A stretch of 64,000 nt of DNA from a virus, in the IMG/VR virus record IMGVR_UViG_3300009160_000029, positions 35,970 through 99,969 of that record; one strand, 5' to 3'. Below, one piece after another: positions 1 to 9,237 of the stretch (positions are counted from its first letter, which is position 1; each line of letters begins with the position of its first letter). The translations under genes and the position numbers were made by a program. The notes beneath the pieces were generated by a model. It was not told the origin of the DNA. It saw nothing but the letters and a program-made list of their open reading frames with translations, and ran no database searches.

Positions 1-2073
1 CAAGACATTCATACTAAAAAAATCATCACATGGGGATTAAAAAAATATACAGGAGAACGTACAGATGTTGAATATCGTGCTTTCCCTGATGAGAATGCTA
101 TGCTTGATGATTTTATTAAGTGGTGGCATAAAAATTGTCCAGACATTATTACTGGTTGGAATGTAGGTGCATTTGATACAGTTTATCTTTATAAAAGAAT
201 TCAGATATTGCTAGGTGATTATACTGCTAAGAAATTAAGTCCATGGTCTTTTATTTCATCTAAAACAGTTTCAGTAAGAAATAGACAAACAACATATATT
301 GATTTTGAAGGAACATCTCTTTTAGATTATATGAGTTTGTATAAGAAATATACTTATACGAATAAAGAATCTTATAAGCTTGTTGATATAGCACAAGATG
401 AATTAGGTGTGACTAAATTAGATCACAGTGAATATGCTTCATTTAAAGAATTTTATACAAAGAACTGGAATAAGTTTGTTGATTATAACATAAGAGATAC
501 TGAATTAATTACTCAACTAGAAGATAAAATGCGTCTTTTAGAATTAATTGTCACTTTTGCATATAAAGCGAAAGTTAATTTTACTGACGTTTATTCTCAA
601 GTAAGAACTTGGGATATGATTATTCACAATCACCTTATACAGAAAAATATTATTATTCCACCTAAAAAACCAATAGGAAAAAGTCAACAATTTGAAGGAG
701 CATATGTAAAAGATCCAATCTTAGGAATGCATAAATGGGTTGTTGGGTTTGACTTAACTTCACTTTATCCACATTTAATTATGCATTATAATATCTCACC
801 AGAAACAATTCAAAATAAAACTTACAAATCAGGAGTAGATCATTATCTAAACAATCCAGCTGAGTTTCAAGATGATGAAACTGTTGCTGTAAATGGTTCA
901 GTTTATACAAATAAAATTGAGGGAATGCTTCCTAATATTATGAATACTTTTTATGCTCAAAGAGATATTGCTAAAAAGAAATTAATAGAAGCTGAAAAAC
1001 AATTTCAAACAACCAAAGATCCTAAGCTTAAAAAAGTTATATCAAAATATAATAACGAACAAATGGCTTATAAGATCGCTCTGAATAGTGCTTATGGTGC
1101 GATAGGTAATGAACATTTTAGATATTTCGACATACGTATGGCTGAAGCAATCACACTTGGTGGACAACTTGCCATAAAATGGATTCATAATAAGATGAAT
1201 GATTATGTGAACAAAATTTTAAAAACAGAAAATAAAGATTATATTATTGCAGTTGATACAGATTCAATTTATGTAAATTTTGAAAAAATAGTAGAGAAAG
1301 CATTCTTAGATGTACCTGATAGAGCAAAGATTGTAGCATTTATAGATAAAATTTGTCAAGATAAAATAATACCATATATCAATACTTGTTATGATGAATT
1401 AGCAAAACGTCATAATGCTAAGAATAAAATGATAATGAAACGAGAGAGTATTTCTGATAGAGCAATATGGACTGCTAAGAAAAGATATATTCTTTCAGTA
1501 TTAGATCAAGAGGGTATTTCTTATAGTACACCAAAATTTAAAATAATGGGTTTAGAAATTGTTAAATCAAGTACACCTATGATTGTAAGGAAAAAGCTTA
1601 AAGATGCTCTTCCTATTATATTATATGGCAATCAATATGAATTATTTAATTTTATTAACAACTATAAAAAAGAATTTTATAGTTTAAGACCAGAACAGAT
1701 TGCATTCCCTAGATCATGTCAAGGTATAAACGAATATGCTGATTCTGTAAAGATTTATAAACTATCAACACCAATGCATACTCGTGGTGCGTTAATGCAT
1801 AATCATTTTGTAAATAAAATGAAACTAGCGAAGAAAATTGCTCTTATAAGAGAAAGTGATAAAATTAAATTCATACATCTTAAAACACCAAATCCTTTAC
1901 AATCTACAAATGTAATTGCTTTTTTAGACACACTACCAAGTGAATTTAAAGTAGATCAATATATTGATTATGATACAATGTTTCAAAAAGTATTTTTAGA
2001 TGCTTTAAAGTTGATTATTACACCATTGGGGTGGAAAACTGAAGAAACAAGTAGTTTAGAAAATTTCTTTTAA
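1..2073 (+). CDS. 43: DNA polymerase, family B (T4 gp43-like), 5' end outside window
   Basis: Replicative DNA polymerase with 3'-5' proofreading. The frame is open from base 1, so the true start lies upstream and the first ATG at 100 is internal. Motifs run in the family B order: Exo II (IITGWNVGAFD), Exo III (YNIRDTEL), motif A (DLTSLYP), motif B (KIALNSAYG) and motif C (VDTDS). All catalytic aspartates seen are present. The C-terminus ends in LENFF, resembling the sliding-clamp-binding tails of T4-like polymerases. It is followed by a 79-bp gap with a sigma70-like promoter. The replication genes uvsX and 41 lie 3-4 kb downstream. Identification is secure; only the N-terminus is missing. Confidence 0.97.
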   Translation, partial: QDIHTKKIITWGLKKYTGERTDVEYRAFPDENAMLDDFIKWWHKNCPDIITGWNVGAFDTVYLYKRIQILLGDYTAKKLSPWSFISSKTVSVRNRQTTYIDFEGTSLLDYMSLYKKYTYTNKESYKLVDIAQDELGVTKLDHSEYASFKEFYTKNWNKFVDYNIRDTELITQLEDKMRLLELIVTFAYKAKVNFTDVYSQVRTWDMIIHNHLIQKNIIIPPKKPIGKSQQFEGAYVKDPILGMHKWVVGFDLTSLYPHLIMHYNISPETIQNKTYKSGVDHYLNNPAEFQDDETVAVNGSVYTNKIEGMLPNIMNTFYAQRDIAKKKLIEAEKQFQTTKDPKLKKVISKYNNEQMAYKIALNSAYGAIGNEHFRYFDIRMAEAITLGGQLAIKWIHNKMNDYVNKILKTENKDYIIAVDTDSIYVNFEKIVEKAFLDVPDRAKIVAFIDKICQDKIIPYINTCYDELAKRHNAKNKMIMKRESISDRAIWTAKKRYILSVLDQEGISYSTPKFKIMGLEIVKSSTPMIVRKKLKDALPIILYGNQYELFNFINNYKKEFYSLRPEQIAFPRSCQGINEYADSVKIYKLSTPMHTRGALMHNHFVNKMKLAKKIALIRESDKIKFIHLKTPNPLQSTNVIAFLDTLPSEFKVDQYIDYDTMFQKVFLDALKLIITPLGWKTEETSSLENFF

Positions 2074-2114
2074 ATAAGCCATTGATTTTATTAACTTTTT
2101 TCTTTACAGAAAGC

Positions 2115-2143
2115 TTTACTTTTAATAAGAAATATGGTATAAT
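2115..2143 (+). promoter_or_regulatory. sigma70-like promoter
   Basis: TTTACT (2115-2120), 17-bp spacer, TATAAT (2138-2143). The start codon at 2153 is only 10 bp past the -10 box, so the predicted leader is about 0-4 nt. It is preceded by CCATTGATTT and AAAGCTTTACTTTTAA, also found near the promoter at 61145. Confidence 0.8.
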
Positions 2144-2152
2144 ATAGGGTGT

Positions 2153-2368
2153 ATGAGTAATAAAAGTATATTAAAAACTGAAGATATATTAACTGCTATT
2201 GATGTGTGTTCAAATATATTAATAGACACATTAAAAGACGTTGAATATCTTGAAACTAAAAAAGCAGAGGGTGATCTTGCTGATAGTGAATATCAAGAAT
2301 TACACTATGCTCGTGGATATTCTGATGCTATTCGTACAACAATAAAATACTTAGAAACAATAAAATAA
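2153..2368 (+). CDS. hypothetical protein, 71 aa
   Basis: First gene after the promoter at 2115-2143. It is a small, acidic, probably helical protein with no membrane segment, signal peptide or recognisable domain. No Shine-Dalgarno can fit in the very short predicted leader, so translation is probably leaderless. Probably an early gene; function unknown. Confidence 0.75.
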   Translation: MSNKSILKTEDILTAIDVCSNILIDTLKDVEYLETKKAEGDLADSEYQELHYARGYSDAIRTTIKYLETIK

Positions 2369-2371
2369 ACT

Positions 2372-2917
2372 ATGAAATATATTGACACAGATCTACCAGT
2401 AAAAAAAACTATCTTTAAACCAAATTACATAACTCGAAAAACAAATTTCAATAATGGAAACGAAGTATATATTCTTAATGTAGTTAATTCTGTTGAAGCT
2501 ATTAACAAATTATATGGTGAATTTACTTTAGTGACTGGTAGATATTCTGTATATGATACTGTATCTAAGACACATATAGCTGAATTAAAAACTAGAACCT
2601 TTGGTTTATACGATGAACATAATGAAAAGAAATTACATCCATTTATATTAAAAGGGTTGATGATTGGAAAGAAAAAATATGACAATCTAATGAGGATTTC
2701 AAAACAATTTAATAAACCAACTTTGTATATTAATCATTTACAAGGTGATCATTTAATTATTTTTAATTTAAATGAAATTGATCCTACAAAATTAAAATTA
2801 ATTAATATGAGAGTAAAAGATAAAACATCTCAACAAATTATAATGAAACCGAGTTATCTACTCAACTATACACTTGGATCGTTTTATATTAATCAATTAG
2901 AAACACAATATGTTTAA
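2372..2917 (+). CDS. hypothetical protein, 181 aa
   Basis: Starts 3 bp after the preceding stop, so probably translationally coupled. Soluble, Lys/Asn-rich protein with mixed strand/helix character and no motif I recognise. It overlaps the next gene by 8 bp, consistent with one early operon. Function unknown. Confidence 0.75.
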   Translation: MKYIDTDLPVKKTIFKPNYITRKTNFNNGNEVYILNVVNSVEAINKLYGEFTLVTGRYSVYDTVSKTHIAELKTRTFGLYDEHNEKKLHPFILKGLMIGKKKYDNLMRISKQFNKPTLYINHLQGDHLIIFNLNEIDPTKLKLINMRVKDKTSQQIIMKPSYLLNYTLGSFYINQLETQYV

Positions 2918-3152
2918 ACTTATATTTAAAGTTTTATTAGTATTTTGTGTTATATTCACAATACATAGTTTGGCTCGTAAGAATCCAACCTATGATGCTG
3001 TAGTTTTAAATTTAATACCAAACAGCTGTGATCGTGAATGTAAGAAAAAACTATTTGAAGCTGAGATGGAAGATTCAATGCAACAAATGGCAAAAAGTAT
3101 AATGAGTGAGTTGTTATATCAAACAAAACAAATAACTAAGGATAGACAATAA
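2910..3152 (+). CDS. small membrane-anchored protein, 80 aa
   Basis: N-terminal hydrophobic segment (about residues 3-21, KLIFKVLLVFCVIFTIHSLA) acts as an uncleaved anchor or signal. It is followed by a hydrophilic domain with two cysteines (CDRECKK). The stop overlaps the next start (taATGg at 3152). Unknown function; predicted inner-membrane or periplasmic location. Confidence 0.7.
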   Translation: MFKLIFKVLLVFCVIFTIHSLARKNPTYDAVVLNLIPNSCDRECKKKLFEAEMEDSMQQMAKSIMSELLYQTKQITKDRQ

Positions 3153-3589
3153 TGGACACTAAATCTTTTAATTACAAAAAACAATCGCACGTTGAACAAG
3201 TGAATGATGAATCTTTTGAAAATAAAGAAAAGATGAATACTAATAGAAATCAAGATTTAATTGGTGCAGTTATATTTGCAATTATATTAATATTACTTTT
3301 AACTTTTATGCCAAAATCTGCTATATCAACTGAAAAGAAAATTAAAGATGAAATTACAGAATGGTATGAGAACACAACAATTTCGATAGCAAACGAAATA
3401 GTTTCTTTAGGAAATTCAGTAATTTCTGTTCCTAATAAAATAGAAACTGGATTATCTAATTTTTGGCAAGAAACAAAAACATATCAAATTGAAAGCTGGT
3501 CTAAAACAAGAGAAGAAAATCCAGTAGTGTTTTCAACAATTGATAAATTAAAAGAATATTTTGTACCAAATGGAACTGAAACGAAATGA
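3152..3589 (+). CDS. single-pass membrane protein, 145 aa
   Basis: About 35 charged N-terminal residues precede one strong transmembrane helix (DLIGAVIFAIILILLLTFM, about residues 35-53). The C-terminal domain is amphipathic, helical and probably periplasmic. Lies in a run of envelope-directed small genes (2910-4744). Function unknown. Confidence 0.7.
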   Translation: MDTKSFNYKKQSHVEQVNDESFENKEKMNTNRNQDLIGAVIFAIILILLLTFMPKSAISTEKKIKDEITEWYENTTISIANEIVSLGNSVISVPNKIETGLSNFWQETKTYQIESWSKTREENPVVFSTIDKLKEYFVPNGTETK

Positions 3590-3672
3590 TATTATCTTAT
3601 ATATTTTTAATCATATTTTTTGCTGTAATAATTGGATTATGGTATCTATTAATTTCAGATATAATTAAATAA
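3586..3672 (+). CDS. 28-aa transmembrane peptide
   Basis: The ATG overlaps the preceding stop (ATGA at 3586). The product is one hydrophobic helix (MILSYIFLIIFFAVIIGLW...) ending in a Lys. Its stop overlaps the next ATG (TAATG). The tight coupling on both sides argues it is a real gene despite its size. Confidence 0.55.
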   Translation: MILSYIFLIIFFAVIIGLWYLLISDIIK

Positions 3673-3884
3673 TGCATATGTTATATAATAAAATATTTAT
3701 ACATAAACTTGTTGAAGATCTAGATGATGTAAGAGAGTATGTTGAAAACAACATGCCAGTTGCAGCAATTTCTAGAATCAATTTAATTAAAAAAGATATA
3801 TTAAAAGCATCAAGTGCTATTGATCAAGAAACTAAAATTAGAGGTAAGGTGACTGTAATTAGAAGAAAAGGGAATCATTGCTAA
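3672..3884 (+). CDS. hypothetical protein, 70 aa
   Basis: The start overlaps the preceding stop; ATG at 3678 is an alternative. Small helical protein with an acidic N-terminal half (KLVEDLDDVREYVENN) and a basic end. No domain recognised. Its stop overlaps the start of the following secreted protein. Confidence 0.65.
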   Translation: MHMLYNKIFIHKLVEDLDDVREYVENNMPVAAISRINLIKKDILKASSAIDQETKIRGKVTVIRRKGNHC

Positions 3885-4276
3885 TGAAAAGATTTATTTT
3901 TTTAACTATATTCTACCTTATGCTTAGTTTTTTCCTTGCGAAAGCAGTGAGCGCACAAGCGATAGTAAGATCTTTCAATTCAGATGCATTTGTCACAGCT
4001 TATATTAATGGCAATGCGTATGGGTATGATGCAGATAGAATTAATCGACAATCTGGTCCGAGAAATTCCTGCATTTATGAAAGTCAAGAAAGAACCAAAG
4101 ATGGTGTAGTTATTGGCAGAGATGAAGTGAAGCGATGCCACGAAGAAGTAAAAACTGGTGAAAGTGATTCTTCTTTAATAAAAGATTTGATTACATCACC
4201 TCTTGGTGAAACGATGATAGTACTAATGTCTTCTCTTTTATTACAAAGAGTTGCTGGTGGTACATCTGCTAGATAG
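3884..4276 (+). CDS. secreted/periplasmic protein with signal peptide, 130 aa
   Basis: I chose ATG 3884 (TAATG overlap) over an upstream TTG at 3878. The N-terminus MKRFIFLTIFYLMLSFFLA followed by VSA-QA is a typical Sec signal peptide with a cleavage site. The mature part has two cysteines and a hydrophobic C-terminal segment (TMIVLMSSLLLQ), possibly a second membrane anchor. Family unknown. Confidence 0.7.
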   Translation: MKRFIFLTIFYLMLSFFLAKAVSAQAIVRSFNSDAFVTAYINGNAYGYDADRINRQSGPRNSCIYESQERTKDGVVIGRDEVKRCHEEVKTGESDSSLIKDLITSPLGETMIVLMSSLLLQRVAGGTSAR

Positions 4277-4291
4277 AAAGGAGGAAACGAT

Positions 4292-4744
4292 ATGAAAAAA
4301 ATATTATTAATAGGTTCGTTAATGTTCTTAGGAGCATGTGCTGGTAATTTGTCTAAATTAGATGGCAAAGCATCAGTTGACGGAAACGAAGATTTAATTA
4401 AAGTTGCAGCATTAGTATGTAATGAATTTAAATCTACTGACGCAGTATTATATGGCTGTGGTTCTGGTGTGTCTTCAGACATGGAGTTATCAAAATCAAA
4501 AGCAATATTAAATGCTAAAATTTCTGTTGCCGATGTATTATCAAACAGCTTAACAAAACAAGAAACATTGTCAACGACTGAAAGTACAAAAGACGGAGTA
4601 AATCGTCAGTATCAGTCAACAGAGAAAAACCAAACATTTGAACAATCCTTATCAAAGTATAAAGTTGTTTATGATAAACAATTTTTAGATCAAGGAAGAT
4701 TCAGATCTTTTATAGTGATTGAATATAAAATAAAATCTCTATAA
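4292..4744 (+). CDS. putative lipoprotein, 150 aa
   Basis: Strong ribosome site (AAAGGAGG, 4277-4285). Signal peptide with lipobox LGAC; Cys16 would be the lipidated residue. The mature domain resembles the small repeat-like fold of LPP20-type lipoproteins (S/K-rich, with AILNAKISVADVLS). That resemblance is weak, so I call only a lipoprotein. Last gene before the promoter at 4752. Confidence 0.7.
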   Translation: MKKILLIGSLMFLGACAGNLSKLDGKASVDGNEDLIKVAALVCNEFKSTDAVLYGCGSGVSSDMELSKSKAILNAKISVADVLSNSLTKQETLSTTESTKDGVNRQYQSTEKNQTFEQSLSKYKVVYDKQFLDQGRFRSFIVIEYKIKSL

Positions 4745-4751
4745 TCCCATC

Positions 4752-4780
4752 TTTACTTGCAATTAAAAATGGGGTATAAT
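4752..4780 (+). promoter_or_regulatory. sigma70-like promoter for the uvsX operon
   Basis: TTTACT (4752-4757), 17-bp spacer, TATAAT (4775-4780). Drives 4805 onward. The -10 box lies inside an inverted repeat (4771-4793). Confidence 0.8.
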
Positions 4781-4793
4781 ATACCTATACCCC
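4771..4793. promoter_or_regulatory. inverted repeat overlapping the -10 box (candidate operator)
   Basis: GGGGTATA (4771-4778), 7-bp spacer, TATACCCC (4786-4793): a perfect 8-bp inverted repeat spanning the -10 hexamer and expected start site. The position suits a DNA-binding repressor site. Most of it lies upstream of the predicted transcript, so RNA structure is unlikely. Operator function is inference. Confidence 0.5.
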
Positions 4794-4804
4794 ATAAAAA
4801 TATT

Positions 4805-4972
4805 ATGAAAACCTTAAAAGAATTAAAAATAGAATTAAAAGAACTTCAAAACGAACACGAGTTTGAATCAACTAACTATCTAAAAAACAATTATAATCTC
4901 AAAAAAATAGAAGAAGATATTGTTGAATTACAAGATACAATCAATAAAAGGGAGAAATATACAAATGCCTGA
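4805..4972 (+). CDS. small coiled-coil protein, 55 aa
   Basis: ATG 4805 is the first start downstream of the promoter. The product is Lys/Glu/Leu-rich with heptad-like spacing ([16 protein letters not shown]...), suggesting a coiled coil. It overlaps uvsX by 8 bp. Function unknown. Confidence 0.6.
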   Translation: MKTLKELKIELKELQNEHEFESTNYLKNNYNLKKIEEDIVELQDTINKREKYTNA

Positions 4973-6062
4973 TTTTTTAAAAGACGCAATAAAAGATATT
5001 AATAACGAATATGCTGGTACAGCTGATGGTGATTTAGTCGGAGATTCTACATCATTTGTAGATACTGGATCTTATATATTCAATGCTTTATTATCTGGTA
5101 ATATCTATGATGGCTTACCAGCAAACAAAATTACTGCATTAGCAGGAGAACCATCAAGTGGAAAAACATTTTTCACATTAGGAATTTGTAAAACATTTCA
5201 AGAATTAGGGAAACAAGCAGGCATTATATACTTTGAAACAGAGGGTGCTATCACTAAGGATATGTTAGCTGAAAGAGGAATAGATCCTAAAAGATTTGTA
5301 TTAATACCTGTATCAACAGTACAAGAATTTAGAAATCAAGCTACAAAAATTTGTGATAATATTGATAGAGTTCCACTTGAAGCAAGACATCCTATTTTAA
5401 TTGTATTAGATTCTCTTGGTAATCTTTCAACTGAAAAAGAAGTAAAAGATATTATTGAAGGAAACGACACACGTGATATGACGAGAGCACAATTAATTCG
5501 TGGTGCTTTCAGAGTACTTGCTTTAAGATTATCTAAAATACAAGTTCCTATGATTGTCACAAACCACACATATGATGTAATTGGGGCTTATGTACCAACA
5601 AAAGAAATGGGTGGTGGTTCTGGATTAAAATATGCTGCATCAACAATCGTGTATCTATCTAAAACAAAAGACAGAGACAGTGAAAAAAATGTAGTTGGTA
5701 ATATTGTAAAAGCCACTTTACAAAAATCTAGATTTACAAGAGAGTTTTTGAAAGCTGAAATAAAACTTTCGTATGAAAAAGGTCTTGACAGATACTATGG
5801 ATTAATTGACGTTGCAGTTGATGCTGGTATATGGAAAGATGAGGGTGGAAGAATTGATGTTGGTGGAACCAAAGTTTTTGGTAAAGCTATTAAAGAAAAC
5901 CCTGAGAAATATTTTACAAAAGAAGTATTAGATAAAATAAATGAATATACTCAAAAAGCATTCAGATATGGATCTACTATTGAACTATCAGATAAAGTGA
6001 GTGAAATACAACCAGAAGAGAAAAAAGATGGTGGACGAAAAACAAAATCAAAATCCGAATAA
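4965..6062 (+). CDS. uvsX: UvsX-like RecA-family recombinase
   Basis: Strand-exchange ATPase for recombination-dependent replication and repair. I chose ATG 4965 ([10 protein letters not shown], 365 aa) because AGGGAGAA lies just upstream; upstream in-frame codons lack a site. Walker A is GEPSSGKT (residues 61-68), the catalytic glutamate region is YFETEGA, and Walker B is ILIVLDSLG. The loop sequence [14 protein letters not shown] matches RecA/UvsX L2. Length is close to T4 UvsX (391 aa). It overlaps the next gene by 35 bp; helicase gp41 follows, as expected for a T4-type replication-recombination module. Confidence 0.95.
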   Translation: MPDFLKDAIKDINNEYAGTADGDLVGDSTSFVDTGSYIFNALLSGNIYDGLPANKITALAGEPSSGKTFFTLGICKTFQELGKQAGIIYFETEGAITKDMLAERGIDPKRFVLIPVSTVQEFRNQATKICDNIDRVPLEARHPILIVLDSLGNLSTEKEVKDIIEGNDTRDMTRAQLIRGAFRVLALRLSKIQVPMIVTNHTYDVIGAYVPTKEMGGGSGLKYAASTIVYLSKTKDRDSEKNVVGNIVKATLQKSRFTREFLKAEIKLSYEKGLDRYYGLIDVAVDAGIWKDEGGRIDVGGTKVFGKAIKENPEKYFTKEVLDKINEYTQKAFRYGSTIELSDKVSEIQPEEKKDGGRKTKSKSE

Positions 6063-6543
6063 ATCGGAAATTCCAGCTACAAGGGAAAATTTATTTCCTT
6101 TCATTAATCCTGACTCATATCAGTCTAAAGAAGCATATGAAGCAGCAAGGGATGAGTATCTTAAATCACAACCAGTAATTGTACCACCATATGAAACTTT
6201 AGAAACTAAAGGTAAATATGGAGCAAATGAACTTAGATTTAAAAATGGAATACTTGAAAATGTAGTTGTATCCTTTGGTAAAGTATCATTTGAAAATCAA
6301 ACAGATGGTAATATTAAATTATTCTACGAGTATGATGCTGATGTAGAAAAATCATTACATCCATTTAATGTAGAGATACCAGAAAGTAAGCAATTACTTG
6401 AAAGACATTTAGGAGACTTTCTTATGGCTTGTATAGAAGAACAAGTTAGAAATAAAACTATTTTGTTTAGAGGTGGCAGCGAAGAAATGGAAGCATATAC
6501 AAAAAAAACTAAAACTGATGAGAATAGAAACAACAATACTTAA
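6028..6543 (+). CDS. hypothetical protein between uvsX and 41, 171 aa
   Basis: ATG 6028 (MVDEKQNQ) is preferred over GTG 6001: it follows AGAAGAG and avoids a long overlap. The N-terminal 30 residues are polar and disordered-looking ([12 protein letters not shown]). The rest looks like a beta-rich domain ([19 protein letters not shown]). No family recognised. The position between recombinase and helicase suggests a replication or recombination accessory role (inference). Confidence 0.7.
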   Translation: MVDEKQNQNPNKSEIPATRENLFPFINPDSYQSKEAYEAARDEYLKSQPVIVPPYETLETKGKYGANELRFKNGILENVVVSFGKVSFENQTDGNIKLFYEYDADVEKSLHPFNVEIPESKQLLERHLGDFLMACIEEQVRNKTILFRGGSEEMEAYTKKTKTDENRNNNT

Positions 6544-7921
6544 AAATTTACTTCATGATGAGGATTATGCTCGTAAAGTTGTACCACATTTACGTGAAGA
6601 ATATTTCCAAGATAAAATTGAAAGAGCAATTGCTAGTCAAATACTAAAGTTTTTTATTAAATTTAATAAACCAGCTACAGTTGAAGTTATTGATATTGAA
6701 CTTGGTAATGATAAAGCTTTATTTGAAACTGATTATCAACAAGCACAAGCTTATACGAAAGACTTAAAGAATAAAGAAGATATAAATTCTAAGTGGTTAG
6801 TTGACGCAACTGAAAAATTTTGTAAAGATAAAGCTGTCTATAATTCTATTATGGATAGTATTAAAATTATAGATGGTCGTGATAAAGTAAGAAAACAAGA
6901 CAGTATTCCTTCTTTACTATCTGATGCACTTTCAGTTTCTTTTGATAAATCAGTTGGTCATGATTATCTTGAAAATGCGGACGATCGTTTTGATTTCTAT
7001 AAACGTACAGAAGAAAAAATACCATTTGATATAGATTTGTTTAATACTATTACACGTGGTGGTGTAAGTAATAAAACTTTGAATGTTGCCTTAGCAGGAA
7101 CAGGAGTTGGTAAATCTTTATTCTTATGTCATTTTGCATCAGCAAATTTAATGAATAATCTTAATGTACTCTATATAACTTTAGAGATGTCTGAAGAAAA
7201 GATTGCTGAACGTATTGATGCGAATTTATTAAATGTCACTATGGATGAGTTAAAAATCCTAGAGAAAATAGATTTTACTTTACGTGTTGATAGAGTGAAA
7301 GAAAAAACTAAAGGAAAACTTGTTATAAAAGAGTTTCCTACAGCAACAGCACATGTTGGTCATTTTAGATCATTACTTGATGAACTAAAAATGAAAAAAG
7401 ATTTTAAACCAGATGTTATTTACGTGGATTATTTAAATCTATGTGTTTCTGCTAGATTAAAATATGGTGGAAATAATAATTCTTACACTGTTATTAAGAG
7501 CATAGCAGAGGAATTAAGAGGACTAGCAGTACAATATGATTTACCTATAATGACTGCTACTCAAACAACAAGACAAGGATTTACTTCTTCTGATTTAGGA
7601 TTAGAAGATACTTCTGAATCATTCGGTCTTCCAGCAACAGCTGACTTTATGTTTGCGATTATTGCTACTGAAGATATGATTAAAGAAGGAATAGCAAGTG
7701 TAAAACAATTAAAGAATCGTTATAACGATCCTAATTATTATAAAAGATTTGTCGTTGGTGTTGAAAGAAACAAGATGAAAGTCTATAATCTTGAAACAGA
7801 ACATATGAAAAGACATATGGCACTAGCCGACGCAGGAGATTCTACACCTGTATTTGATAAAGGAAATATAGGTGAAAGAATAAAGGCAGAAACAACATCA
7901 TCGTTTAAATTCGATGAATAA
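6518..7921 (+). CDS. 41: replicative DNA helicase, DnaB family (T4 gp41-like)
   Basis: Hexameric 5'-3' helicase that works with the gp61-like primase at 28956. ATG 6518 gives 467 aa (T4 gp41 is 475), and its N-terminus ([17 protein letters not shown]) fits the gp41 start. N-terminal domain about 1-150; RecA-like core with Walker A AGTGVGKS (about residues 192-199), Walker B-like VIYVDYLN, and a motif 3 region with TATQTTRQG. It overlaps the preceding gene by 26 bp. Confidence 0.93.
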   Translation: MRIETTILKNLLHDEDYARKVVPHLREEYFQDKIERAIASQILKFFIKFNKPATVEVIDIELGNDKALFETDYQQAQAYTKDLKNKEDINSKWLVDATEKFCKDKAVYNSIMDSIKIIDGRDKVRKQDSIPSLLSDALSVSFDKSVGHDYLENADDRFDFYKRTEEKIPFDIDLFNTITRGGVSNKTLNVALAGTGVGKSLFLCHFASANLMNNLNVLYITLEMSEEKIAERIDANLLNVTMDELKILEKIDFTLRVDRVKEKTKGKLVIKEFPTATAHVGHFRSLLDELKMKKDFKPDVIYVDYLNLCVSARLKYGGNNNSYTVIKSIAEELRGLAVQYDLPIMTATQTTRQGFTSSDLGLEDTSESFGLPATADFMFAIIATEDMIKEGIASVKQLKNRYNDPNYYKRFVVGVERNKMKVYNLETEHMKRHMALADAGDSTPVFDKGNIGERIKAETTSSFKFDE

Positions 7922-7936
7922 CATAAAGGAAAAAAG

Positions 7937-9235
7937 ATGACAACAAAAGTGATAACCGCAGCAACTAAAGTTGATTGTGAGCATTTGCTTGCGACTTTTG
8001 TAGATCATTCACACTATGACACTTTGGTGGAATATGATTGTGATTTCTATGCTCCATCTGTAGATGGGATAAACAGCGAGAAAAACATTCTGTTTAAGTT
8101 TAGAAAAAATTGGTTTACGAAAGAGCAACAAGACTTAGCATATAAAGGTCTTCGAGAAGCAGCAGTCGAAACACAAAATCGTGGCATAGCAGCAGGACCA
8201 AAAGGTTCAAAACTTGGTGGTCGTGACTGGGTGACGGAATATCAAGAAGAAATGCTTGAAGCATTATCTAAGTATGAAACTACACTTGATGGTTCTAATC
8301 CTATAACAACAATCACAGAAAAATATAAAAACAAAGATAAAACAGCAGCAGGAAACAGAGGATCTGTTTGGCTTAAGAATAAAGTCACTGATGAAGGATT
8401 TATCTTTGAAGAGTGGTTAAATGAAATAAAATCATTATCTCGTGATGAAATAGTGAAAGAAGCAATACGAGTAAAGTCTAAATTGACTTCAACAACTTCA
8501 TATGCGCAAGCAGTGTGGTCTGGTATTGCTGGATATTTTGATAGATATCCTCGTATTCCTTATGGAAGAGCAACATCATTTACTGAAAAGAATCCTGAGA
8601 AATTTGCTATGGGGTTCCCATTCTTACAAAAACTTTCAGATGGTTTTAAACAATTACTGCCTGAACGTTTTGCGAAACAAAAAGAAGCATGTGACAAAAT
8701 GGATCCAAAGTTTATTATTCCAGGAACTGTATTTACTACAGCGACTGTAAATAAAACTTTTAGAACAGCAGCACATAGAGATGCTGGTGATTTAAATGAA
8801 GGATTTAGTAATCTTACAGTAGTATCAAACAATGGTAAGTACAAAGGAGGTTATCTAGTACTACCAGAATACAAAGTTGCTGTAAATATACGTCCAGGAG
8901 ATTTATTATTAATTAACAATCACGAGGGTATTCATGGAAATACTGAAATGACTGTTGAAGATCCTGAAGCAGAACGTATTTCTTTCGTTTGTTATTTCAG
9001 AGAAAAGATGCTAGAACTTGGCTCTTGGAATTATGAATTAACAAGAAAAAATTACGTTGAAGATAGACGTAGAAATAAAGACCATCCATTACAAAGAGAA
9101 CTTTGGAATGGAGTTTCAGAAAATATGTGGAAAGATCAAGAATGGTATGATTATCTAACATCTAAATTAGGTAAAGAATCATTATACAAATACCATCCTG
9201 AAGCAAATAAATCTTCACTTGAAGCATTTTTTTAA
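7937..9235 (+). CDS. TET/JBP-type DNA-base dioxygenase
   Basis: 432 aa with a ribosome site (AAAGGAAAAA) before ATG 7937. The C-terminal half is a TET/JBP-like 2OG/Fe(II) oxygenase: iron ligands H280-R-D282 (TAAHRDAGDL), then GGYLVLP, RPGDLLL, the distal histidine in NHEGIHGNTEM (H333), and the 2OG-binding arginine in ERISFV (R347). In this family the substrate is the 5-methyl group of thymine (JBP, giving 5hmU for base J) or of 5-methylcytosine (TET). The first ~170 residues are an additional domain I do not recognise. A glycosyltransferase-like gene begins 2 bp downstream. No cytosine-C5 methyltransferase is visible in this window, so thymine is a serious candidate substrate. Family call confident; substrate is inference. 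Confidence 0.85.
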   Translation: MTTKVITAATKVDCEHLLATFVDHSHYDTLVEYDCDFYAPSVDGINSEKNILFKFRKNWFTKEQQDLAYKGLREAAVETQNRGIAAGPKGSKLGGRDWVTEYQEEMLEALSKYETTLDGSNPITTITEKYKNKDKTAAGNRGSVWLKNKVTDEGFIFEEWLNEIKSLSRDEIVKEAIRVKSKLTSTTSYAQAVWSGIAGYFDRYPRIPYGRATSFTEKNPEKFAMGFPFLQKLSDGFKQLLPERFAKQKEACDKMDPKFIIPGTVFTTATVNKTFRTAAHRDAGDLNEGFSNLTVVSNNGKYKGGYLVLPEYKVAVNIRPGDLLLINNHEGIHGNTEMTVEDPEAERISFVCYFREKMLELGSWNYELTRKNYVEDRRRNKDHPLQRELWNGVSENMWKDQEWYDYLTSKLGKESLYKYHPEANKSSLEAFF

Positions 9236-9237
9236 AC

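Noticed and set aside
4084-4482. 132-aa minus-strand frame
   Set aside because: Spans the boundary of two + strand genes that have a signal peptide and a lipobox; no start signal.
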